Positions 53,927-62,400 of a stretch of DNA of 64,000 nt are shown piece by piece. The first letter of the stretch is position 1, and each line of letters begins with the position of its first letter. Source of the stretch: Hippophae tibetana (lineage: Eukaryota; Streptophyta; Magnoliopsida; Rosales; Elaeagnaceae). The notes under the pieces are model-generated. The model saw nothing but the letters and a program-made list of their open reading frames with translations, was not told the DNA's origin and made no database searches. Both the position numbers and the translations under genes were made by a program. The stretch is taken from the NCBI GenBank assembly GCA_037013495.1, contig CM072801.1, positions 111,793,816 through 111,857,815 on the forward strand. Reading direction: 5' to 3'.

Positions 53927-54048
53927 GTTCTGTCTAGGAGACTAGTTCCTGGATGCCTTTGTGCCACTAGTCTTTCCTGGGAACGTTGTTCTGTCTAGGA
54001 GGATGGTTTTTAAGGAGCCTTTGCCCCACCATTCTTTCCTGGGAACAC
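53927..54048 (+). repeat. Tandem pair of 61-bp stem-loop units
   Basis: Units 53927-53987 and 53988-54048 both open with GTTCTGTCTAGGAG and close with TCTTTCCTGGGAAC. Each can fold. Unit 1 pairs AGACTAGT (53939-53946) with ACTAGTCT (53966-53973). Unit 2 pairs AGGATGGT (54000-54007) with ACCATTCT (54028-54035), including one G-T wobble. The arms differ in sequence between units but stay complementary, with two pairs changed on both sides (C-G to A-T and A-T to G-C). Outer GTTC/GAAC and AGGA/TCCT can extend the stems. Function is unknown; it lies in the noncoding interior of the retroelement. Confidence 0.75.
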
Positions 54049-54380
54049 TCTTGGTTAATACTGATTATGTTATTTTAACTTTAAAAAAAAAATTCTGAAA
54101 CTATCTCCAAAATTTTAAAGTCTTAATTACAATCTCAAGAGTTAGTTTCTTTGTTTGATCTAGGTACAATTGTGTTTTGATGCCTTAATTATTTGATTTG
54201 CACCTAGATGTGGGTTATCTAAAACCCTTAAGCATGCTCCTTGTTTTTGGTAGAGAAAAATTTGAAAATCAATAGGGCATGTTTGAAACAGTATAGGTAG
54301 ACAACCTTGTCTTACTTGTAGGTATGATTGACTCAATGAAGAGGGGACATTGAGTTTACTTAAAATGCAATCCCCAAGTT

Positions 54381-54397
54381 ACGTCTTGCTAAGACGT
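54381..54397 (+). other. Hairpin ACGTCTT-GCT-AAGACGT
   Basis: Perfect 7-bp inverted repeat with a 3-base loop, just 5' of the AAGCGCTGGATGAGAGGCAACCC motif of the retroelement interior. Probably part of the element's structured 3' noncoding RNA. Role unknown. Confidence 0.6.
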
Positions 54398-54674
54398 TAA
54401 ACTAAGCGCTGGATGAGAGGCAACCCATCATTTTAGGTAATTTTCTGTTATTTATTTTATTTACTTAATTTGATTGTTCATTTTAGTTTAATAATTTTTA
54501 AAGTCTTAAAACTAAAAATATTTGTTGAGATGTTAGAAGTTTACAGCGATCTGTCTGTATACACTTTAATAATGAATATGATGGATACACCTGCATTTCT
54601 CCATTACTACTTACACATTCTCAAGAAATAGGTAATCTTTCTTCTCTTTTCTCTTTATCTTTAATTTACAGTTG

Positions 54675-54694
54675 TTACATTGAGGACAATGTAA
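54675..54694 (+). other. Hairpin TTACATTG-AGGA-CAATGTAA
   Basis: Perfect 8-bp stem with an AGGA loop, followed within about 15 bp by a G-rich GGTTGGGGGTGGTG tract. The CATTGAGGACAATG core plus G-rich tract is a signature I associate with 3' noncoding regions of plant Ty3/gypsy elements. The hairpin is seen directly; the family link is from memory. Confidence 0.65.
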
Positions 54695-56135
54695 GTTCTA
54701 GGTTGGGGGTGGTGAAAAATTACCGTGCTTAATTAGAAAAAAAAAGATTTAACAATTTAAAAATTAAAAAAAAAAATTATTAAATATTTTCTCACAAAAA
54801 TTTATCATTTCTTTAAATCAAATTTAAGTAAATAGTTAAGTCTTTTGTACTGTTAGATTAATTTTTGAAAACATATCATGAAATATTTTGTAATTGTTTT
54901 TGATAATTAGTTAGTTTTTGTCATAACTAGTATTTCTTAATAAAATGTGGAAATTATATTAAACCCAAAATCGGTGTTTATGAATTTTTTTTAGTGGAGA
55001 CTACCCTTGTGAGATATAATTTGAGCCTATTTTCTTTTATTCAGAGTGAAATATATATTTTTTCTACTCCAAACACATTTCTTATTTATTCAAATTTTTA
55101 GATGATCTCTATAGGTATTAGCATTGAATGTATGAATTTTTTCTCATCTTAATAGAGTATCATATATTTTTTTATTATTTTTGTTTAGATTAAATGATTT
55201 GAGTAGAAATTGATAGTATATGCTTATATCTCATTTATGCATGACTGCTACAAAAACAAAAAGACATATCTGGGGTTACCTAAACCAAGATCAAACAGAA
55301 AAGCCAAAAAATTAACCACTCACCAAAATCCAAAAAAATGTACAATCTGTACATGGGTTGACTCTCTAAAAAAATACATATATTGAAAAAAAAATATCTT
55401 CAGAAAAAATAAATAGAGAGATAAAAAAATTATAGTATTATCTACATACTATGACCCACATTGCCTACAAAGTTGTGAGTAAAGGCTAATTACAAAAGAA
55501 ATATATAGGAAGTAATTCCCTAAAAAGTCATTGCAATTTCTTCATTTGTAAAAAGCATATATCTTGAAATTCTTTCTTAATGAGTTTGATTTATGCATAA
55601 AAATAATTTTTATATATGATATCTTTATAATTTATACATTCGATTCCTTTCATGAGATCAATGTTAAAATAACACTTTGAGCCTTTATTCTTTATACATA
55701 TGCGAACCTATTAGTTCATTTCTATACATCAACTCTTTCGCATATAAATTAGTATGAGTGTTTGAACCCATAGGATTCAGTGCTTTGAGAGTATTGACTT
55801 GTGAGGAATAGAGTCGAAGCGAATTCTGATTCATGACACTGAAATTGGGTAAAATTAAATTGATACATTTTTGAAATGAAATATGAAAATGATTTTCGAC
55901 TAATTATTATAATAAAATCATGATTGTTTAAAGAGACTAAAATAACTTATGCTTGAGATTTTAATTATGATCTTAAAGGAGATTAAAAAGTATGAGATAT
56001 TTTTGTGATATGTTGTTTTCTTTTATTCTTAAATTAATTATTGATTGTGTTGTAATTGTAGTTTTTGATTTGATTGTTTTTATAGTTTCTTTTGATTTTT
56101 ACAGTTAGTTCAATGTTTGTGGGTATCATTACTGA

Positions 56136-56183
56136 AAACCCTCACGAGACTCAAACTCGTCCACTAGGGCAACCTAGGGGTTT
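56136..56183 (+). other. Three-stem folded motif in the retroelement interior
   Basis: Outer arms AAACCC (56136-56141) and GGGTTT (56178-56183) enclose CGAG/CTCG (56145-56148 and 56156-56159) and CTAGG/CCTAG (56164-56168 and 56173-56177). The last stem is closed by GCAA, a GNRA-type tetraloop. The minus strand contains GTTTGAGTC, which resembles a tRNA B box, but no complete tRNA can be drawn. Possible structured RNA or tRNA-like relic. Confidence 0.5.
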
Positions 56184-56296
56184 AACGGCTTGTTGCATAG
56201 GCTAAATGCAACCGTTTCAATCCACGAAAGTGATTTAGGATAGTTTAATTTTTAGTTTTTATCGCTTCTCTTGCTAAGGGACTAGCAAGAAGCTGG

Positions 56297-56306
56297 TTGA
56301 GGGTTG
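56297..56306 (+). promoter_or_regulatory. Possible polypurine tract TTGAGGGTTG
   Basis: G-rich stretch immediately 5' of the 3' LTR, where the plus-strand primer of LTR retrotransposons lies. It is interrupted by T residues, so it is a weak match to a canonical polypurine tract. Position is the main support. Confidence 0.35.
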
Positions 56307-56636
56307 TGATGAGTGCTCAAAAAGCACTAAAATAACCATGATTTTATGCACATTAATTGATTAAAAATATATATATTTATATGTTTTATCATATATTTAT
56401 ATAAATTTGTCTTTTTCGGAATCACGGGTATTTTTATTGTTTTTCAGGTATTTTGCCTTAAAAACTCAAAGAGGAATACTGGAAGCAATACATCACAAAT
56501 ATATTAATAAATAAATAGGGAAAGGTCAACAAATATGGAAAAATTGGACAAAATGGGTCAAAAAGGACAAAAATGTCAGAAAGGAGAAAATCGCGCCGCC
56601 GCGCCCCAGCGCCCAGCTCCGCCCCAAGCTGCGCGC

Positions 56637-56765
56637 GGCACTGTTCATTCGCGCGCACTGTTCATCCGTGGCACTGTTAATCCACGGTACTGTGCAGCCT
56701 CGGCCCTGTTAATCCCCGGTACTGTGCAGCCGCGGTACTGTTCATACTCGGTACTGTGCAGCCGC
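56637..56765 (+). repeat. Eight 16-bp tandem repeats in U3 (GGTACTGTTCATCCGC type)
   Basis: Units start at 56637 (17 bp), 56654, 56670, 56686, 56702, 56718, 56734 and 56750. The consensus is GGYACTGTTMATCCSC, alternating with GGTACTGTGCAGCCGC from unit 4 on. The last units alternate the two forms, suggesting expansion as a 32-bp pair. The array is rich in CpG and CpHpG sites and lies just upstream of the bZIP-type sites and TATA box, so it could be a promoter or enhancer array or a methylation target. That role is inferred. Confidence 0.85.
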
Positions 56766-56775
56766 CCCCCGTCAT

Positions 56776-56800
56776 GCTGACGTCATCAAATGACGTCAGC
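56776..56800 (+). promoter_or_regulatory. Double TGACGTCA palindrome (bZIP/CRE-like sites)
   Basis: GCTGACGTCAT at 56776-56786 and its exact reverse complement at 56790-56800 are separated by CAA. Each arm holds TGACGTCA (56778-56785 and 56791-56798), the ACGT-core octamer bound by plant bZIP factors of the TGA/C-box type. It lies about 70-90 bp upstream of the TATA box, a typical activator position. Binding is predicted from motif only. Confidence 0.7.
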
Positions 56801-56868
56801 AATCACTAATCCGCGTTTTTACATTTTTTTTAACATTTTTTTCTCTACTTTTTCTCTCCATCCTCACC

Positions 56869-56876
56869 TATAAATA
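56869..56876 (+). promoter_or_regulatory. TATA box TATAAATA of the LTR promoter
   Basis: CTATAAATACCCC matches the plant TATA consensus. It is followed about 30 bp downstream by a pyrimidine/CA-rich stretch (CTTCACTTCAAATCACACC), a plausible start-site region near 56900. It would start the R region of the LTR transcript. Confidence 0.75.
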
Positions 56877-57082
56877 CCCCCCTTCCCTTCACTTCAAATC
56901 ACACCTAGAAACACCTCCAAATACATTCTTTTCTCTCTTTTCTTATATTTTTAGGATTTTTTTAGTTTTTCTTATGTTTTCTTATTTTTTAGCTTTTCTT
57001 AGTTAATTTCTCTTAGATTTAGAGTTCTTCCCTTTTTGGGAAGAACTAGTTATGTTTTTGTAATATTTTAGCTCTTTGATTC

Positions 57083-57088
57083 AATAAA
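57083..57088 (+). terminator. Poly(A) signal AATAAA in the 3' LTR
   Basis: AATAAA in TTGATTCAATAAATGGGAG lies about 180 bp after the predicted start site, with T-rich sequence upstream. Placement fits the end of R in a plant LTR. Plant signals are degenerate, so the cleavage site itself is not fixed by this motif. Confidence 0.6.
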
Positions 57089-57629
57089 TGGGAGTGCAAA
57101 TTCCGCTTGGAGTTTTTCCAGCTACGGGAATAGCGTCGAAGTTCTGTAAGGATTTTATTTTCTTTACAGTTATTTTTATGCTTTATTCTTACATGTTATA
57201 TTTAATTTGTCTATGGTTAAATTTAACTATGCTGGCTGTTTAGTAAATATGATGTAATAATGACGTTGTTATGCTTGCGAAATATTAAATAGGTAAAAAT
57301 CTCTAAAATGAATTGATTTTGTTTTTATTCAAGATTTTATATTAAGAATGTTAGAGAGAAATATATTATTTTTAATTACAAACTTAAACCTGAAAATTTG
57401 ATTTTAAGGTTTAGTTATCCGGTCTAATTTAGAGTAGTGCTCTTTTATTTGTTGGTACAATCGCCCGGTAGTTAGAGTGAAACTCTATTTCAAAAGTTTT
57501 TATAAGAATTATTATGTGAAAATGTATTTACAACATGTTTTCAATAGTGGTTTTAAAACTTGAAAGTTAGTACTCGGATAATTAAATTCTTATGTTTAAT
57601 TTGGACACCTTGAATAATGTTTAAATTGT

Positions 57630-57781
57630 CTAACCCCACCAAAGGTGGCATTTAAATGGTTCATTTTCAATCTCTTAGAAAAAGGAATTAATTTAATTAA
57701 GCATATTAGTTATCAACCCCACCCATAGGTGTTAATTGATTTGTTTAGTTAACAAAGAATATCTAACCCCACCAAAGGTGG
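57630..57781 (+). repeat. Three spaced TAACCCCACCAAAGGTGG motifs in U5
   Basis: Copies lie at about 57631-57648, 57713-57731 (variant CAACCCCACCCATAGGTG) and 57764-57781. Each holds the short inverted repeat CCACC...GGTGG. They sit in AT-rich U5 sequence. Either a relic of old tandem duplication or short repeated hairpins. Confidence 0.65.
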
Positions 57782-57930
57782 TATTTATATAAAAAAGAGA
57801 GAATCAATAAAATATCAATTTATATCTTTAATAACCTAGATAATATGAGCAAGCATCATTAATTTAGTTATTATATCCATAAATACTCCGCTGATATAAA
57901 TGATAAAAATTTGCATGAATATTTATTGAA

Positions 57931-58038
57931 TCCGTATATATGTTTATTTTTAGATAATTATTTATTGAATTTGTATCTATGTTTATTTTTATGTTATTAG
58001 ATTATATTTAATTAATCTGTATATATGTTTATTTTATG
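57931..58038 (+). repeat. Three GTATATATGTTTATTTTT-like repeats in U5
   Basis: Copies near 57933, 57972 and 58019 read GTATATATGTTTATTTTTA, GTATCTATGTTTATTTTTA and GTATATATGTTTATTTTA, spaced about 40-47 bp apart within degenerate ATTTATTGAATT surroundings. AT-rich local duplications with no evident function. Confidence 0.6.
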
Positions 58039-58269
58039 TCATTAGATTAGGAACACAAAAACCAAACTATCGTGACAGGATGTTTAGGATTTAATTTCGT
58101 TTTTAAAAGTTTGAATAATAAATTAAAAACCACATACATTCCTTCCTTAGATCGACCTTGGGAGTATACTTATCATTTTCTTCGAAATGATTCGTGCACT
58201 TGCGAGAGTTTTATAAATATTAAAACCAAAGTATTGGCAAGAATCGGCGATGCCGGTTTTCGCTCATCA

Positions 58270-58274
58270 GATTT
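58270..58274 (+). repeat. Target-site duplication GATTT, right copy
   Basis: Immediately follows CTCATCA of the 3' LTR and resumes the satellite phrase GATTTCATATCTTATTTTTC in register with the copy at 52857-52861. Confidence 0.9.
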
Positions 58275-59403
58275 CATATCTTATTTTTCTTTAAAATCTC
58301 GTTATCTTTTACTTTTCTTTGTTTATGCGTTCCACCTTTCTTTCTTCTTGAGAAAAACAAGAGAGCTAATACAATTCATAGTGTAAAAACAAAACGAAGG
58401 TATTAATTGGGGTTGTAACTTGAAACTGTTATAATTTTTAATTTGTGCATCGAAATGAGTACTATAACATATCAAATTTAAAGCTCGTTTCGAAACCAAA
58501 AAAATCAACGTAGCAATAGTATATTTCCCCACTATTGTCAACCCAAATTTAATGGTTCATACTACATAATGATGTCTTAAACTTTCGTCGCACCTTATTT
58601 CGTTGTAATCTCTTCTTTCTCTTTAGGATTTCAATTTGTTCATCTTAGGCATATTCTTAGTAATTCAATCTTTCTTATTCTTTTGAGTTTCAGTGTTCTT
58701 AGGTTGTCCGCAAAAGGGATTCGCATCGTTTGGGATCAAAGCCTTGGTTGCTACAAATAGTGTATCTACCTTCACATATCTATTTTTTGAATTTTAGATT
58801 TAAAACTTTTTGTTCTGTGGAGGTTTTCTCCTCTCTTAAGTCACAAATTCCAAAAAGAGAAAGAAATTGTGTCCTTGAAGTCTTGTCGTTTATTTCAATT
58901 TTGTTGACGGTGTTTTCCACTTTGGATTTCATATCTTATTTTTCTTTAAAATCTCATTATCTTTTACTTTTCTTTGTTTTATGTGTTCCACCTTTCTTTC
59001 TTCTTGAGAAAAACAAGAGAGCTAATACAGTTCACAGTGTAAAAACAAAAAGAAGTTATTAATTGGGGTTGTAACTTAAAACTTTTATAAATTTTAATTT
59101 GTGCATCGAAATGAGTACTATAACAAATCAAATATAAAGCTCGTTCCGATACCTAACAATGCAACGTAGCAATAGTATATTTCCCCACTTTTTTAAACCC
59201 AAATTTCATGGTTCATACTACATAATGATGTCTTAAACTTTGCTCGCACCTTATTTCATTGTAATCTTTTCTTCCTCTTTAGGATTTCAATTTGTTCATC
59301 TTAGCCATATTCTTAGTAATTCAATCTTTCTTATTCCTTTGAGTTACAGTGTTCTTAGGTTATCCGCAAAAGGGATTCGCATCGTTTGGTAACATAACCT
59401 TGG

Positions 59404-62400
59404 TTGCTGAAAATGGTGTATCTATCTTCACATATCTCTTTTTTGAATTTTAGATTTAAAAAAATTTTGTGCTTTGAAGGTTTTCTCCTCTCTTAAGTCA
59501 CAAATTAAAAAATAAAAAGAAATTGTGTCCTTAAAGTCTTGTCTGTTATTTCAACTTTGTTGACATTGTTTTCCACTTTGGATTTCTAATCTTATTCTTC
59601 TTTAAAATCTCGTTATCTTTTACTTTTCTTTGTTTTATGTGTTCCACCTTTCTTTCTTCTTGGGAAAAACAAGAGAGCTAATACAGTTAACAATGTAAAA
59701 ACAAAAAGAAAGTATTAATTGGGGTTGTAACTTAAAAATGTTATAACTTTTAATTTGTACATCGAAATGACTACTATAATATATCAAATCTGAACCTCGT
59801 TCCGATACCTAAAAATGCACCGTAGCATTAGTATATTTCCCCCCTTTTTTTCAACACAAATTTCATGGTTCATACTACATAATGATGTCTTAAACTTTGG
59901 TCGCACCTTATTTCATTGTAATCTATTCTTGCTCTTTAGGATTTCAATTTGTTCATCTTAGCCATATTCTTAGTAATTCAATCTTTCTTATTCCTTTGAG
60001 TTCCAGTGTTCTTAAGTAGTCCGCAAAAAGGATTCGCATCGTTTGGGATCATAGCCTTGGTTGCTAAAAATAGTGTATCTATCTTCACATATCTATTTTT
60101 TGAATTTTAGATTTAAAACTTTTTGTTCTTTGGAGGTTTTCTCCTCTCTTAAGTCAAAAATTCCTAAAAGGGAAAGAAATGGTGTCCTTAAAGTCTTGTC
60201 GTTTATTTCAATTTTGTTGACATTGTTTTCCACTTTGGATTTCATATCTTATTTTTCTTTAAAATCTCGTTATCTTTTACTTTTCTTTGTTTATGTGTTC
60301 CACCTTTCTCTCTTCTTGAGAAAAACAAGAGAGCTAATACTATTCATAGTGTAAAAACAAAACGAAGGTATTAATTGGGGTTGTAACTTTAAACTGTTAG
60401 AACTTTTAATTTGTCCATCGAAATGAGTACTATAACATATCAAATCTAAACCTCGTTTCGAAACCAAAAAAAGCAACGTAGCAATAGTATATTTCCCCAC
60501 TTTTGTCAACCCAAATTTAATGGTTCATACTACATAATGATGTCTTAAACTTTCGTCGCAACTTATTTCGTTGTAATCTCTTCTTGCTCTTTAGGATTTC
60601 AATTTGTTCATCTTAGCCATATTCTTAGTAATTCAATCCTTCTTATTCTTTTGAGTTTCAGTGTTCTTAGGTTATCCGTAAAAGGGATTCGCATCGTTTG
60701 GTACCATAACCTTGGTTGCTGAAAATGGTGTATCTATCTTCACATATCTCTTTTTTTAATTTTAGATTTAAAAAAATTTTGTGCTTTGAAGGTTTTCTCC
60801 TCTCTTAAGTCAAAAATTAAAAAATAGAAAGAAATTGTGTCCTTAAAGTCTTGTCTGTTATTTCAATTTTGTTGACATTGTTTTCCACTTTGGATTTCAT
60901 ATCTTATTTTTCTTTAAAATCTAGTTATCTTTTAATTTTCTTTGTTTTTTGTGTTCCACCTTTCTTTCTTCTTGAGAAAAACAAGAGAGCTAATATAGTT
61001 AACAGTGTAAAAACAAAAAGAAAGTATTAATTGGGGTTGTAACTTAAAAATGTTATAACTTTTAATTTGTACATCGAAATGACTACTATAATATATCAAA
61101 TCTGAAGCTCGTTCCGATACCTAAAAACGCACCGTAGCATTAGTATATTTCCCCCCTTTTTCAACACAAATTTCATGGTTCATACGACATAATGATGTCT
61201 TAAACTTTGGTTGCACCTTATTTCGTTGTAATCAATTCTTGCTCCTTAGGATTTCAATTTGTTCATCTTAGCCATATTCTTAGTAATTCAATCTTTCTTA
61301 TTATTTTGAGGTCTAGGGTTCTTAGGTTATCCGCAAAAAGGATTCGCATCGTTTGGGATCATAGCCTTGGTTGCAAAAAATAGTGTATCTATCTTCACAT
61401 ATCTATTTTTTGAATTTTAGATTTAAAACTTTTTCTTCTTTGGAGGTTTTCTCCTCTCTTAAGTCAAAAATTCCAAAAAGGGAAAGAAATGGTGTCCTTA
61501 AAGTCTTGTCGTTTATTTCAATTTTGTTGACATTGTTTTCCACTTTGGATTTCATATCTTATTTTTCTTTAAAATCTCGTTATCTTTTACTTTTCTTTGT
61601 TTATGTGTTCCACCTTTCTTTCTTCTTGAGAAAAACAAGAGAGCTAATACTATTCATAGTGTAAAAACAAAACGAAGGTATTAATTGGGGTTGTAACTTT
61701 AAACTGTTAGAACTTTTAATTTGTCCATCGAAATGAGTACTATAACATATCAAATCTAAACCTCGTTTCGAAACCAAAAAAAGCAACGTAGCAATAGTAT
61801 ATTTCCCCCCTTTTTTCAACCCAAATTTCATTCTTCATACTACATAATGATGTCTTAAACTTTGCTTGCACCTTATTTCGTTGTAATCTTTTCTTCCTCT
61901 TTAAGATTTCAATTTGTTCATCTTAGCCATATTCTTAGTAATTCAATCTTTCTTATTCCTTTGAGTTCCAGTGTTCTTAGGTTATCCGTAAAAGGGATTC
62001 GCATCGTTTGGTACCATAACCTTGGTTGCTGAAAATGGTGTATCTATCTTCACATATCTCTTTTTTTAATTTTAGATTTAAAAAAATTTTGTGCTTTGAA
62101 GGTTTTCTCCTCTCTTAAGTCAAAAATTAAAAAATAGAAAGAAATTGTGTCCTTAAAGTCTTGTCTGTTATTTCAATTTTGTTGACATTGTTTTCCACTT
62201 TGGATTTCATATCTTATTTTTCTTTAAAATCTAGTTATCTTTTAATTTTCTTTGTTTTTTGTGTTCCACCTTTCTTTCTTCTTGAGAAAAACAAGAGAGC
62301 TAATATAGTTAACAGTGTAAAAACAAAAAGAAGGTATTAATTGGGGTTGTAACTTAAAATGTTATAACTTTTAATTTGTACATCGAAATGACTACTATAA

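Larger units (their letters stand above)
54049..56306 (+). other. Noncoding retroelement interior (3' region upstream of the 3' LTR)
   Basis: About 2.3 kb with no open frame of note. Recognisable landmarks are AAGCGCTGGATGAGAGGCAACCC near 54404, and a TTACATTG/CAATGTAA hairpin followed by a GGTTGGGGGTGGTG tract near 54701. In my experience this pair of motifs recurs downstream of pol in plant Ty3/gypsy elements. The stretch 54720-55790 is AT-rich without further structure I can name. From 55791 the sequence becomes more balanced and contains the folded motif at 56136-56183 and GCTAAGGGACTAGCAAGAAG near 56274, shortly before the LTR. Confidence 0.7.
52862..58269 (+). mobile_element. LTR retrotransposon derivative, noncoding, inserted in the satellite
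   Basis: A 5408-bp insertion flanked by GATTT duplications. Its first about 240 bp match the start of a complete 1963-bp 3' LTR (56307-58269). The LTR ends form a 7-bp inverted repeat, TGATGAG...CTCATCA; the 5' copy has lost one base and begins TATGAG. TATA box and poly(A) signal show plus orientation. The interior (53103-56306) has no open frame resembling gag, protease, reverse transcriptase, RNase H or integrase, and no primer-binding site is visible because most of the 5' LTR is missing or replaced. Noncoding 3' motifs suggest the Ty3/gypsy superfamily, in the broad group of plant elements with long 3' noncoding regions. That lineage call is inference. The copy needs proteins from elsewhere, or is a deletion derivative. 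Confidence 0.92.
56307..58269 (+). repeat. 3' LTR, complete (1963 bp)
   Basis: It begins TGATGAG and ends CTCATCA, directly against the right GATTT duplication. Estimated layout: U3 56307 to about 56900 with promoter elements, R from about 56900 to about 57110 bracketed by the TATA box and AATAAA, and U5 to 58269. The first 228 bp match the 5' LTR remnant. The GC-rich block 56590-56770 contrasts sharply with the AT-rich surroundings. The end (ATCGACCTTGGGAGTATAC near 58150, CGTGCACTTGCGAGAG near 58193) resembles plant Ty3/gypsy LTR termini. Open frames across the GC-rich block and across the LTR/satellite border are incidental. Confidence 0.9.

Noticed and set aside
54049-56306. Degraded gag-pol in the retroelement interior
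   Set aside because: No long frame and no recognisable reverse transcriptase, protease, integrase or zinc-knuckle motif in the translations I could see; the sequence is AT-rich with stops in all frames.
56458-56780. Overlapping plus and minus frames across the GC-rich LTR block
   Set aside because: They arise from the stop-poor GC-rich 16-bp repeats, have simple repetitive composition, and lie in U3 next to promoter elements.
58072-58386. 104-codon frame spanning the right retroelement border
   Set aside because: It crosses from U5 through the target-site duplication into satellite, so it is a chance fusion.
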